The position numbers and the translations under genes were made by a program. From Neobacillus sp. PS3-12 (GTDB lineage: Bacteria; Bacillota; Bacilli; Bacillales; Cytobacillaceae): a stretch of DNA of 64,000 bases. Below, piece by piece: positions 44,976 to 54,483 of the stretch. The stretch lies in assembly GCF_030915385.1 (NCBI RefSeq), contig NZ_CP133268.1, positions 4,314,001 to 4,378,000 of the forward strand, given 5' to 3'. Numbering within the stretch: the stretch's first letter is position 1; every line of letters begins with the position of its first letter. The notes below the pieces were generated by a model, which worked only from the letters and a program-made list of their open reading frames with translations, made no database searches and was not told where the DNA came from.

Positions 44976-46014
44976 ACGCTTAACCAATATTTTAACACCT
45001 CTAATTGCCTTATTATTGGGGATCATAGTAGGGACAATCATTATGATTTTCTGTGGTTATAATCCTGCTGCTGCTTATGCAGCTTTATGGAATGGAGCCT
45101 TTGGAAATCCTTATTATTTTGGAGAAGTGATCAGACAGGTCACTCCCTATATATTAGCTGGTTTGGCAGTCGCTTTTGCGTTTCGGGTAGGCTTATTTAA
45201 TATCGGTGTCGAGGGTCAGTTTTTGGTAGGATGGTTAGCTTCTGTCTGGGTTGGACTAGCTTTTCACCTTCCTAAATTCATCCATTTGCCGCTGGCGATC
45301 CTTGCTTCGATCGTGGCAGGGGCATTATGGGCGTATATTCCTGGATTGTTAAAGGCCCGCTTTCGTGTTCATGAAGTAATCGTGACCATCATGATGAATT
45401 ACATAGCTCTTTATACAGTCAACTTTTTTATCCAATCTGTTATCACAAATAACAAGGACAGAACACCGACGATCCCTGGTTCAGCATCATTGGCTTCCCC
45501 ATGGCTTCAGAGCATCACTCAATATTCGCGGATTCATTGGGGGATCCTTTTAGCAATTATTTGCTGTTTTATCATGTGGTTTTTATTAGAAAAAACAACA
45601 CGAGGATTTGAGCTTCGTGCGGTTGGCTTTAATCAGCATGCTGCCCATTATGCTGGGATGAATGTTAATAAGAATATTATTTTGTCAATGGTTATTTCCG
45701 GAGCATTTGCTGGCCTTGCAGGTGCAATGGAAGGGTTGGGAACCTTCGGTTATATCGCCATTAAGAGTTCCTTTACGGGAGTAGGTTTTAACGGAATTGC
45801 CGTCGCCTTACTAGGCGGAAATACTGCTTTTGGTGTTTTCTTTGCTGCGTTGTTATTTGGCGCTTTAACCGTTGGAGCATTGAATATGCCATTGACTGCC
45901 GGCGTTCCAAATGAGCTTGTAGATATTATTATTGCATTGATTGTTTTCTTTGTTGCATCTAGTTATATTATTCGTTGGTTTCTCGAGCGTATCAGTAAAA
46001 AGGAGGCGAAGTAA
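44968..46014 (+). CDS. nupP: Nucleoside ABC transporter, permease
   Basis: An integral membrane permease of 348 residues with about nine hydrophobic helices. It has the branched-chain/ribose-type motif FNIGVEGQFLVGW and GFELRAVGFNQHAAHYAGMN, the cytoplasmic coupling loop. ATG 44968 overlaps the end of nupO, and its stop is followed without gap by nupQ. Orthology to guanosine transporter NupP is the best guess for substrate. Confidence 0.93.
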   Translation: MSKRLTNILTPLIALLLGIIVGTIIMIFCGYNPAAAYAALWNGAFGNPYYFGEVIRQVTPYILAGLAVAFAFRVGLFNIGVEGQFLVGWLASVWVGLAFHLPKFIHLPLAILASIVAGALWAYIPGLLKARFRVHEVIVTIMMNYIALYTVNFFIQSVITNNKDRTPTIPGSASLASPWLQSITQYSRIHWGILLAIICCFIMWFLLEKTTRGFELRAVGFNQHAAHYAGMNVNKNIILSMVISGAFAGLAGAMEGLGTFGYIAIKSSFTGVGFNGIAVALLGGNTAFGVFFAALLFGALTVGALNMPLTAGVPNELVDIIIALIVFFVASSYIIRWFLERISKKEAK

Positions 46015-46974
46015 ATGAGCTTTATGCAAGTATTAATGATCATTATTCCGTCTACATTACTTTGGGCCGCTCCGCTTGTCTTTACTGCATTGGGAGGAGT
46101 ATTTTCAGAACGCTCTGGTGTAGTCAATATCGGGCTTGAAGGTTTAATGTGGGTTGGTGCGTTTACTTCCATCGTTTTCAATTTAACGTTTGTTCACAGC
46201 TTAGGTGAGTGGACTCCTTGGGTAGCGTTGCTTGTGGCAATGATTGCAGGGACCTTGTTCTCCCTTCTCCATGCTGTGGCTTCGATTACGTTTCGGGCCG
46301 ACCATACCGTGTCAGGGGTTGCGATCAATTTATTAGCATCAGGTTTAACTTTGTTTTTAGTAAAATTAATTTACAATAAAGGGGAAACCGATACGATTCA
46401 ACAAGGGTTTGATAAAATTGATATTCCAATTCTGAAAGACATTCCACTCTTGGGAAAATTATTTTTCCAAAATACATATTGGACATCCTTTTTAGCGATT
46501 GTTGTTGCCATTATTGCCTGGTATGTGATATACAAAACGCCCTTTGGCTTACGCCTTCGCTCTGTAGGGGAACATCCAATGGCAGCCGATACAATGGGAA
46601 TAAATGTAACCAAAATGCGGTACCTGGGAGTCATGATTTCCGGGGCACTAGGTGGCATTGGCGGCGGGATCTATGCAGAATCGATTTCGTCCAATTTTAG
46701 TCATGCTACGATTAGTGGACAAGGCTTTATGGCATTAGCTGCGATGATTTTCGGTAAATGGCATCCGCTTGGAGCAATGGGTGCAGCCCTTTTCTTTGGT
46801 TTTGCGCAAAGTTTAAGTATTATTGGCTCGAGCCTGCCATTCCTAAAAACAATTCCAAGTGTCTATTTATTAATTGCTCCATATGTACTGACGATTCTGG
46901 CATTAACTGGATTCATCGGCCGTGCAGAAGCACCAAAAGCAGACGGCGTACACTACATTAAGGGGAGCAGGTAA
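46015..46974 (+). CDS. nupQ: Nucleoside ABC transporter, permease
   Basis: The second permease subunit, 319 residues, with eight or so hydrophobic helices. It carries VVNIGLEGLMWVGA and the coupling loop FGLRLRSVGEHPMAADTMGI. It starts immediately after the nupP stop. Together with NupN and NupO it forms a complete importer. In Listeria and several bacilli the same four-gene set lies between spoIIIE and ymfF, whereas in B. subtilis it is elsewhere. Confidence 0.93.
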   Translation: MSFMQVLMIIIPSTLLWAAPLVFTALGGVFSERSGVVNIGLEGLMWVGAFTSIVFNLTFVHSLGEWTPWVALLVAMIAGTLFSLLHAVASITFRADHTVSGVAINLLASGLTLFLVKLIYNKGETDTIQQGFDKIDIPILKDIPLLGKLFFQNTYWTSFLAIVVAIIAWYVIYKTPFGLRLRSVGEHPMAADTMGINVTKMRYLGVMISGALGGIGGGIYAESISSNFSHATISGQGFMALAAMIFGKWHPLGAMGAALFFGFAQSLSIIGSSLPFLKTIPSVYLLIAPYVLTILALTGFIGRAEAPKADGVHYIKGSR

Positions 46975-46987
46975 TTCAATGTATATT

Positions 46988-47014
46988 ACCCTGGCAGTTG
47001 TTGCTGGGGTTTTT
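46988..47014 (+). terminator. Probable terminator after nupQ
   Basis: ACCCTGGCA (46988-46996) can pair with TGCTGGGGT (47002-47010) using two G-U pairs, and TTTT follows. Confidence 0.55.
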
Positions 47015-47127
47015 GCTGTACCAGTGGAACCGTCGAATAGAGACAAATAAGATTGGAAAAGATAGAAAGAAAAGTGGAATTGATACATATTTTATAGATA
47101 GGCTTTTATTTTGAAGGAGGATTGCAC

Positions 47128-48408
47128 ATGGATTTGCTGACAGAAAAAATCACAGAAATGCAAGGCTTTAAGCTACATGTCATTAAAACGGAAAAATATA
47201 AAACAAATACATTTGTTTGGAAAATGAAAGCCCCTTTAAATAAGGAAAATGTGACATTGCGGGCACTTTTGCCGCAAGTTCTGCAAAGCAGCACCAAAAA
47301 ATATTCCTCGACAACCTTGCTGCGTTCCTATTTAGATGATTTATATGGTGCCACTTTTTTTGTGGATTTAGGTAAAAAAGGTGAGAACCATGTAATGAGT
47401 TTCTCGATTGAAATTGCCAACGAAAAATTTTTAAATGATCCTAGTCCTTTGTTACAAAAAGGGTTTGAATTTTTAGCAGAGGTTTTAATGAATCCAAATA
47501 CAAACGGAAATTCATTTGACTCTCAAACGGTGGATAAGGAAAAGCGCACGTTAAAACAACGGATTCAGTCTGTTTATGATGACAAGATGCGCTATTCAAA
47601 TTTTCGACTCATCCAAGAAATGTGTAAAGATGAACCCTATTCACTTGACGTAAATGGGGAAAAGAATGACGTTGACGCCATTACAGCTGAGAGCTTATAT
47701 ACGTACTATCAAAAAGTATTTAAAGAAGATGAAATGGATTTATATGTCATTGGCGATGTGAACGAGGAAGAGGTTCAAAAACTGGCAAATCAGCTTCTGA
47801 AATTTGAAAATCATCAGCCCCAAAGAGTTAAGCAAGAAGTTGGCAAAAAGGTCGAAAAAGTGAATGAAGTAAAAGAGCAGCAGGATATTAAACAAGGAAA
47901 GCTAAATATTGGGTACCGAACAAATATCATCTATGGGGACTCAGAATATTATGCGCTGCAAGTGTTTAACGGAATCTTTGGCGGATTCTCCCATTCGAAA
48001 CTATTTATCAATGTTCGGGAAAAAGCAAGTCTTGCTTATTATGCTGCCAGCCGAATTGAGAGCCATAAAGGGTTAATGATGGTTATGTCAGGAATTGATT
48101 TAAAAAATTACGACCAAGCTGTGGGCATCATCCATGAGCAGATGGATGCCATGAAAAAGGGAGACTTCACTGATCAAGAATTAGAGCAAACAAAAGCCGT
48201 TATCAACAATCAAATGCTGGAAACGATTGATACCGCACGTGGTTTGGTTGAAGTCCTTTACCATAATGTCGTGGCAAATGTTGATATACCACTTGAACAT
48301 TATTTGGATCAGGTCCAAAAAACGACGAAAGAAGAAATTCTCGAAGTCGCTGGCAAGATCGAACTTGATACGATTTATTTTTTAACGGGAATGGAGGCAG
48401 GTAAATAA
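47128..48408 (+). CDS. ymfF: YmfF, M16-family protein lacking the zinc motif
   Basis: A 426-residue M16 peptidase homolog. The region where HxxEH should lie (after LLPQVLQSSTKKYSS) has no such motif, so it is predicted to be catalytically silent. The C-terminal half keeps SLAYYAASRIESHKGLMMV. ATG 47128 is chosen because GAAGGAGG ends 7 bases upstream; TTG 47122 is too close. Its stop overlaps ymfH (TAATG). It likely pairs with YmfH as a heterodimer, as in MPP-type enzymes. Confidence 0.92.
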   Translation: MDLLTEKITEMQGFKLHVIKTEKYKTNTFVWKMKAPLNKENVTLRALLPQVLQSSTKKYSSTTLLRSYLDDLYGATFFVDLGKKGENHVMSFSIEIANEKFLNDPSPLLQKGFEFLAEVLMNPNTNGNSFDSQTVDKEKRTLKQRIQSVYDDKMRYSNFRLIQEMCKDEPYSLDVNGEKNDVDAITAESLYTYYQKVFKEDEMDLYVIGDVNEEEVQKLANQLLKFENHQPQRVKQEVGKKVEKVNEVKEQQDIKQGKLNIGYRTNIIYGDSEYYALQVFNGIFGGFSHSKLFINVREKASLAYYAASRIESHKGLMMVMSGIDLKNYDQAVGIIHEQMDAMKKGDFTDQELEQTKAVINNQMLETIDTARGLVEVLYHNVVANVDIPLEHYLDQVQKTTKEEILEVAGKIELDTIYFLTGMEAGK

Positions 48409-49700
48409 TGGAGAAAATTACATTTGACCAGCTTCAAGAAGCGCTTTTTTATGAAAAAATGCCAAATGGTTTAAATGTTTATATCCTGCCGAAAGCAGGT
48501 TTTAATAAAACTTTTGCCACATTTACAACGAAATATGGGTCAGTTGATAATCACTTTGTTCCGCTGGGCAAGCAAGAGTTTAAACAAGTTCCAGATGGAA
48601 TTGCCCACTTTTTAGAGCATAAGCTGTTTGAAAAAGAAGATGGTGATGTTTTTCAGCAATTTAGCCGCCAGGGTGCCTCTGCCAATGCGTTTACTTCCTT
48701 TACACGGACTGCCTATCTCTTTTCAAGCACATCCGATGTGGAAAAAAATCTTGAAACGCTGGTTGACTTTGTCCAAGACCCTTATTTTTCTGATAAAACG
48801 GTTGAAAAGGAAAAAGGAATTATTGGACAGGAAATAACGATGTACGATGACAACCCTGATTGGCGACTGTATTTTGGGCTGATTAGTAACTTATATAAAA
48901 ACCATCCTGTTAGAATCGACATTGCCGGAACAGTTGAATCGATTTCCCATATTACAAAGGAATTACTTTACGAATGCTATCATACCTTCTATCACCCGAG
49001 TAATATGCTTTTGTTTATCGTTGGGCCAATTGACCCGAAAGCGATTATGGACCAAGTAAGAGAAAATCAAGCCAATAAAGAGTATAAAGAACAACCAGAA
49101 ATTCAAAGGAAGTTCGAAGCGGAACCAGGGGAAGTAGCCGAAAAGAAACAGGTTCTTGAAATGAATGTCCAAACATCCAAGTGCCTCGTTGGGATTAAAG
49201 CTCTACATGCTGATTTATCAGGTGCGGAAATGTTGAAAAATGAACTTACAATGAATGTCTTACTTGATTTATTGTTTGGGAAAAGTTCGGAAAATTATGA
49301 CCAGCTTTATAATAAGGGTCTTATTGATGAGACTTTCTCATATGATTACACCTTGGAACAGGGATTTGGTTTTGCGATGCTCGGCGGAGATACTCCTGAT
49401 CCAGACCAACTCGCAGAAACGCTAAAAAACATGCTTTTCGAGGCGGAAAATGGAAAAGCCTTTAGTGAAGAAAGATTAAAAAGGGCAATAAAGAAAAAAA
49501 TTGGTGCATTCTTGAGAGCGATTAATTCTCCTGAATATATTGCCAATCAATTTACCCGTTACGCTTTTAATGATATGAATTTATTTGACGTCGTTCCAAC
49601 ACTGGAAAAAATCACTTTGAATGATGTGGCTTCATTAGCCTCTGAAATCATTGCAGAGGAACGGTTCTCCGTTTGTCAGGTCATACCAAAAAAGAAATAG
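48408..49700 (+). CDS. ymfH: YmfH, M16-family zinc peptidase
   Basis: A 430-residue M16 peptidase with the inverted zinc motif in IAHFLEHKLFEKEDGD and the distal Glu in KEKGIIGQEITMYDDNP, so it should be active. It is encoded with a one-base overlap after ymfF, its inactive partner. The natural substrate is not known. Confidence 0.93.
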   Translation: MEKITFDQLQEALFYEKMPNGLNVYILPKAGFNKTFATFTTKYGSVDNHFVPLGKQEFKQVPDGIAHFLEHKLFEKEDGDVFQQFSRQGASANAFTSFTRTAYLFSSTSDVEKNLETLVDFVQDPYFSDKTVEKEKGIIGQEITMYDDNPDWRLYFGLISNLYKNHPVRIDIAGTVESISHITKELLYECYHTFYHPSNMLLFIVGPIDPKAIMDQVRENQANKEYKEQPEIQRKFEAEPGEVAEKKQVLEMNVQTSKCLVGIKALHADLSGAEMLKNELTMNVLLDLLFGKSSENYDQLYNKGLIDETFSYDYTLEQGFGFAMLGGDTPDPDQLAETLKNMLFEAENGKAFSEERLKRAIKKKIGAFLRAINSPEYIANQFTRYAFNDMNLFDVVPTLEKITLNDVASLASEIIAEERFSVCQVIPKKK

Positions 49701-49703
49701 ACT

Positions 49704-49736
49704 AAAGAAGGCGTCGGGAAACGGCGCTTTCTTTTT
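49704..49736 (+). terminator. Intrinsic terminator after ymfH
   Basis: GAAGGCGTC (49707-49715) pairs with GGCGCTTTC (49723-49731) with two G-U pairs, followed by T5. Confidence 0.75.
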
Positions 49737-49753
49737 AGGAAGAGGGAAAATCA

Positions 49754-50476
49754 ATGAGGAAATACGTACTGATTACAGGGGCGAGCGGGGGGATCGGACA
49801 AGCGGTTGCTGTAAAGCTGGCATCAATTGGCTATAACTTATATTTACATTACAATCAAAATGCCGATTTTATTAACAGGTTAATCGATAAACTGAACAAA
49901 TTTAATGGTGAATACATTCCGATCCATGCTGATTTGTCAACGTCAGATGGCTACAAAAGGATTGCCTCGGAAATTTTTTCACTGGATGGAATTGTTCACT
50001 GCGGCGGGAACAGCCAATACGGGATGTTTGTTGATCTGGAGTTAAAAGAAGTAGAGGATTTAATGCGCATTCATGTGATCAATCCTATCATGTTAACGAA
50101 AGAACTTCTTCCGAAAATGACAAGCAAACGCCAAGGATCGATTATTGTCATTACCTCCATTTGGGGACAAACAGGCGGTTCTTGTGAAGTAGCTTATTCT
50201 GCGGCAAAAGGGGCCCAAATTTCGTTTGTTAAGGCGTTAAGTAAAGAAGTGGCTTTAAGCGGCATCCGCGTAAATGCCATTGCTCCTGGTGCTGTTAATA
50301 CAGGGATGATGGCCAGGTTTACGAACGAGGAAACTGATGAAATAAGTGCTGAAATTCCAATGGGAAGAATGGGGCGGCCCGAAGAAATTGCTGATGGGGT
50401 ATCCTATTTATTATCAGGAGAATCTTCCTATATCACTGGACAGGTTCTGGCAATAAACGGCGGCTGGTATACCTAA
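49754..50476 (+). CDS. ymfI: YmfI, short-chain dehydrogenase/reductase
   Basis: A 240-residue SDR enzyme, resembling 3-oxoacyl-ACP reductase FabG. The cofactor site is ITGASGGIGQAVAV, the catalytic Ser is in VITSIWGQTGG, and YxxxK is in AYSAAKGAQISF. The C-terminal SSYITGQVLAINGGW is typical. The substrate is not known. AGGAAGAGGG precedes ATG 49754. Confidence 0.92.
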   Translation: MRKYVLITGASGGIGQAVAVKLASIGYNLYLHYNQNADFINRLIDKLNKFNGEYIPIHADLSTSDGYKRIASEIFSLDGIVHCGGNSQYGMFVDLELKEVEDLMRIHVINPIMLTKELLPKMTSKRQGSIIVITSIWGQTGGSCEVAYSAAKGAQISFVKALSKEVALSGIRVNAIAPGAVNTGMMARFTNEETDEISAEIPMGRMGRPEEIADGVSYLLSGESSYITGQVLAINGGWYT

Positions 50477-50494
50477 AAGCTTTTAAAAAAACAG

Positions 50495-50524
50495 TGCATA
50501 TTTTTGGCCTCCTTTCGCAAAATA
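50495..50524 (+). promoter_or_regulatory. Possible sigma-G promoter for ymfJ
   Basis: TGCATA (50495-50500), a 17-base spacer, then CAAAATA (50518-50524) resembles the forespore sigma-G pattern. To my knowledge ymfJ belongs to the sigma-G regulon in B. subtilis. Confidence 0.4.
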
Positions 50525-50559
50525 AAGCTGTACCATTTTATTAAGGAGGTTAAAATAAT

Positions 50560-50823
50560 ATGTCTATGTTAGATAACTGGAGTCAATGGGAAGACTTTTT
50601 AGCTGACCGTCTTCATCATGCACAAAGTGCGGGAATGGATGAAGACCGCGTTTCAGAACTTGCTTATCACATTGGCGGATACCTGCAAGACCATGTGGAT
50701 CCAAAAAATGAGCAGCAAAGAGTGCTTGCTGACCTCTGGTCTGTTGCTGATGATAACGAGCAGCGTGCAATTGCCAACATGATGGTTAAGTTGATTCAAA
50801 ATAACGGATCACAGCAACAATAG
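50560..50823 (+). CDS. ymfJ: YmfJ, DUF3243 family protein
   Basis: An 87-residue, acidic, helical DUF3243 protein, opening MSMLDNWSQWEDFLADRLHH and containing VSELAYHIGGYLQDHVDP. AAGGAGG precedes ATG 50560. It is common in spore formers and its function is unknown. Confidence 0.92.
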   Translation: MSMLDNWSQWEDFLADRLHHAQSAGMDEDRVSELAYHIGGYLQDHVDPKNEQQRVLADLWSVADDNEQRAIANMMVKLIQNNGSQQQ

Positions 50824-50866
50824 TAACGGCAGCTTACAGCTTGTAACATAAAATGTATAGGCAAGA

Positions 50867-50896
50867 AAGGATGATCATGTCGGTCATCCTTTTTTG
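50867..50896 (+). terminator. Intrinsic terminator after ymfJ
   Basis: AAGGATGA pairs with TCATCCTT, followed by a T6 run. Confidence 0.85.
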
Positions 50897-51024
50897 TTCG
50901 TCTTTTATTAACTTTTTTTGAACATTTAGTCATTTTAAAGGTAGATGTGATGCAGGCAGCAAATTTAATACAGTGTAAAGGAATTAAGTCGTTGGTAATA
51001 ATGAAGAGAAGTGGAGGGATATCG

Positions 51025-53475
51025 ATGAATACCGAGGAGTTTGAAAATGTTCGCTCTATCCATAAAGTACCATTGTCAAAGCTCCGTCCTGAGTTAGATT
51101 CAAACATATTCTCCTTTGAAACGACAGAAGACCTTGAAAGAATGCCTAATGAAATTATTGGGCAGCACCGGGCTGTACGAGCAATGGAATTTGGCCTGTC
51201 TGTCGAGCAATCAGGTTATAACTTATTTGTTGTTGGCCCTACTGGTACCGGAAGAATGACCTATACACAAGATAGTATCAATAAAGAAGCCCATAAAAAG
51301 GAAACCCCTAATGATTGGTGCTATGTTTATAATTTTGACAATCCTGATCGACCGTTGATTATTTCGCTGCCTGCTGGAGAGGGTGTGATTTTTCAACATA
51401 AAATGGAAATATTGCTAATTGAAATTGAAAGGGAAATTCTCACTACTTTTTCTAGTGAAGAATATGAAAAAAATAATAGTTTGATCCTTGAAGATTATCG
51501 AGCAAAAGTGGAGGATCTATGGGAAAAGACTGAGAGGTTTGCCTTGGAACATTACTACATGATTGAACGAACACAAGCGGGGATTAACACGATTCCATTG
51601 GTGGATGGAAGGCCGATGGAACGACAGGTATATGAACATCTTTCAGATGAACAAAAAGAGAGTATAAAGGAAAAGGAAAAGCAGGTAGATGAAAAAATCC
51701 GTGAAACCCTTTACCTGATGCGAAGTCTCGACCAACAGCTTAGAAAAAATCTTGATCAATTTATGAAGCGGACAGCTGCCAATGCCATTGAAGTTCTCTT
51801 TCAACCACTTCAAGAAACCTATAAAAAATATCCGAGAGTCCTAGCTTATTTAGAAGCTTATTTACATGATGTTGTCGAGCATTTCAGCCTCTTTTTGGCA
51901 AATAATGAAGAGCAAAATGATATTATGAAAACTCTTACTAGCTCTAATGAACAGAAACTTCATCGTTATATGGTGAATTTATTTGTAAACAATAAAATGC
52001 TAAAAGGTGCGCCGGTTATTTACGAAACGAACCCAACCTATCATAATTTATTCGGCAAAGTAGAGTATCAAGGTTCGTTTGGCAGTTGGTTCACAGATTT
52101 CACGTTTGTGAAACCAGGGGCGCTCCATTTAGCAAATGGTGGTTATTTAATCCTGTCGGCCACTGAATTGCTTCAGCAGCCCTTTGTTTGGCCATTGTTA
52201 AAGAGGGCGCTGCAAAATGGAAATATTCAAATCGAAAATCCATATGAAGAGCGAGGTATTTTTCCAACAGGCGGGCTTAAGCCGGAACCGATTCCATTAC
52301 ATTTAAAAATCATTATTATTGGTTCCTATTATTTATATGATTTGCTTTCAAATGTCGATGAGGATTTTCATAAACTATTCAAAGTTAAAGTTGAATTTGA
52401 TACGGTAATGGAAAAGGATGAAGAAAATAGCTTGAAAATGGTCCGCTTTGTTAAAAATTTTTCCGATCAGGAAGGATTGCTTCCATTCCACCGCAGAGCC
52501 ATTGCCCATGTAATTGATTACAGTTCGCGCTTGGTGGAAGAACAATCAAAGCTTTCTACCCGTTTTCAGGACATTACCAAGGTTCTTGTCGAATCAAGCT
52601 ATTGGGCCATAAAGGACAATGCCCTTTATGTGGATGATAAGCATATCCATCAAGCATTATCAGAACAATTTAAACGCTCCAATCATGTTGCGGCACAATA
52701 TCGGGAAATGATCAGTAAAGGGACAATCATGGTTGATACAGAAGGATTTCGTGTTGGGCAAATTAACGGATTAGCAGTGATGGGGACAAGGGATTCAGTC
52801 TTCGGCATCCCAACGAAAATCACTGCCCAAACCTTTGTTGGCAAAAGTGGAATCATGAATATTGAACGTGAAACTGCTTTGAGCGGACAGCTTCATAATA
52901 AAGGGCTACTGATTTTGACTGGATTTCTCTCAGGAGAATTTGCAAAAAATTATCCGATCCCCCTATCTGCAAGTATTACCTTTGAGCAAACCTACTCAAA
53001 TGTTGATGGGGATAGTGCCTCAAGCACCGAGCTTTATGTGCTTTTGTCGTCGCTGGCGGATGTGCCAATAGACCAAGGGATTGCTGTAACAGGCTCGGTT
53101 AATCAATGGGGAGAAGTGCAGCCAATTGGCGGGGTAAACGAAAAAATTGAAGGTTTCTATCAGATCTGCCAGGAAAAAGGGTTAACAGGAAAACAGGGAG
53201 TTATTATTCCAAAACAAAATGTCAATCATTTAATGCTTGCCGAAGAGGTCATTGAGGCTGTGAAAAACGGGATGTTCCACATTTGGGCGGTTAGTCATAT
53301 TGCCGAAGGGATCGAAATTTTAACAGGAATCACTGCAGGGAATATCCGTGATGAAGACGGCAAGTACCCTAAAGGCTCAATCTTTGCACTGGTAGAAGAA
53401 CGGTTTAGTAAAATGTATACCGCTGCCAGAAATTTGAATAATAAACCTTCTGAACAGGTAAAAGTACCACTATGA
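51025..53475 (+). CDS. Lon-like protease (COG1067, LonC type) with degenerate ATPase motifs
   Basis: An 816-residue protein with an AAA_32-type N-terminal domain and a C-terminal Lon protease domain. The Walker A position reads GPTGTGRMT (residues 71-79), with Arg for the usual Lys. The Walker B-like strand reads ANGGYLILSATEL, lacking the acidic pair. A long coiled-coil insertion lies at about 160-300. The Ser-Lys dyad is intact: Ser664 in DGDSAS and Lys707 in GGVNEK, 43 residues apart as in E. coli Lon. ATG 51025 follows GGAGGG. It stands alone between terminators, and B. subtilis has no such gene here. ATP-independent proteolysis is inferred from LonC precedents. Confidence 0.9.
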   Translation: MNTEEFENVRSIHKVPLSKLRPELDSNIFSFETTEDLERMPNEIIGQHRAVRAMEFGLSVEQSGYNLFVVGPTGTGRMTYTQDSINKEAHKKETPNDWCYVYNFDNPDRPLIISLPAGEGVIFQHKMEILLIEIEREILTTFSSEEYEKNNSLILEDYRAKVEDLWEKTERFALEHYYMIERTQAGINTIPLVDGRPMERQVYEHLSDEQKESIKEKEKQVDEKIRETLYLMRSLDQQLRKNLDQFMKRTAANAIEVLFQPLQETYKKYPRVLAYLEAYLHDVVEHFSLFLANNEEQNDIMKTLTSSNEQKLHRYMVNLFVNNKMLKGAPVIYETNPTYHNLFGKVEYQGSFGSWFTDFTFVKPGALHLANGGYLILSATELLQQPFVWPLLKRALQNGNIQIENPYEERGIFPTGGLKPEPIPLHLKIIIIGSYYLYDLLSNVDEDFHKLFKVKVEFDTVMEKDEENSLKMVRFVKNFSDQEGLLPFHRRAIAHVIDYSSRLVEEQSKLSTRFQDITKVLVESSYWAIKDNALYVDDKHIHQALSEQFKRSNHVAAQYREMISKGTIMVDTEGFRVGQINGLAVMGTRDSVFGIPTKITAQTFVGKSGIMNIERETALSGQLHNKGLLILTGFLSGEFAKNYPIPLSASITFEQTYSNVDGDSASSTELYVLLSSLADVPIDQGIAVTGSVNQWGEVQPIGGVNEKIEGFYQICQEKGLTGKQGVIIPKQNVNHLMLAEEVIEAVKNGMFHIWAVSHIAEGIEILTGITAGNIRDEDGKYPKGSIFALVEERFSKMYTAARNLNNKPSEQVKVPL

Positions 53476-53496
53476 TCTTTTCGAAGGATGGAATAA

Positions 53497-53530
53497 AAAA
53501 GATGGTCGAACCTTTTGACCATCTTTTTTT
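53497..53530 (+). terminator. Strong intrinsic terminator after the lon-like gene
   Basis: AAAAGATGGTC (53497-53507) pairs with GACCATCTTTT (53517-53527), extended by T's. Confidence 0.92.
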
Positions 53531-53668
53531 GCTGGTTTTTAGATAAATCATCTTTCTCTTTGTTTTTCCTTCCATCTTCTTGCAAAATCATTTAATATAA
53601 GGGATAGAAAAAAGAACTTAAGAATTTTGTCGTTTCTTGTTGAACACAAAACCGATGGGGGTTTTTTT

Positions 53669-54454
53669 ATGGAAAAGAAAGAATGGTATTTCGAATATGA
53701 GATTCAAAAAAACCGTCCTGGTTTATTAGGGGATATCGCTTCACTAATGGGGATGCTTTCTATTAATATCGTAACCATAAATGGAGTGGACGAAGGAAGA
53801 CGTGGTTTGTTAATTTTAGCAAAAAATGACGATCAAATAAAAAGATTAGAGTCAATTCTGCGTACGATGGATACAATAAAAGTAACCAAGCTTCGGGAGC
53901 CAAAACTTTTAGACAGGCTTGCGGTTAGACATGGACGATATATTCACAGGGATGCAGACGATAAGAAAACCTTCCGCTTTGTTCGGAACGAGCTTGGACT
54001 TCTGGTTGACTTTATGGCAGAATTGTTTAAGCAGGAAGGACATAAATTAATAGGTATTCGAGGAATGCCTAGGGTTGGGAAAACAGAATCGATTGTTGCA
54101 GCAAGTGTTTGTGCAAGTAAACGCTGGTTGTTTCTTTCTTCAACTCTTTTAAAACAAACACTAAGGAATCAATTAATTGAGGACGAGTACAATGCTGATA
54201 ACTTATTTATTCTAGATGGCATTGTATCAACAAGAAGGACAAATGAACGTCATTTACAATTAGTAAGAGAAATCATGTGTCTTCCGGCAACGAAAATCAT
54301 TGAACATCCTGACATTTTCGTCCAAAATACAGAATACACGCTTGATGATTTTGATTATATTATTGAACTGCGCAATGATGAAAACGAGGAAATTACATAC
54401 GAAATGGTTCAAGATAACCATTTGTTTTTCCGGATCGGATTTTGGAGATTTTGA
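53669..54454 (+). CDS. ymfK: YmfK, DUF3388 protein with ACT-like and P-loop regions
   Basis: A 261-residue protein. Residues 8-75 look like an ACT domain (KNRPGLLGDIASLMGMLSIN). From about residue 128 a P-loop appears, GIRGMPRVGKTES (G132 to T139), followed by KRWLFLSSTLLKQTLRNQL. ATG 53669 is preceded by GGGGG. The family is restricted to bacilli and the function is unknown; a nucleotide-binding sensor is an inference from the two motifs. Confidence 0.85.
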   Translation: MEKKEWYFEYEIQKNRPGLLGDIASLMGMLSINIVTINGVDEGRRGLLILAKNDDQIKRLESILRTMDTIKVTKLREPKLLDRLAVRHGRYIHRDADDKKTFRFVRNELGLLVDFMAELFKQEGHKLIGIRGMPRVGKTESIVAASVCASKRWLFLSSTLLKQTLRNQLIEDEYNADNLFILDGIVSTRRTNERHLQLVREIMCLPATKIIEHPDIFVQNTEYTLDDFDYIIELRNDENEEITYEMVQDNHLFFRIGFWRF

Positions 54455-54483
54455 TTTTTGAGGATATTGGAAGGTGTTAAAGA

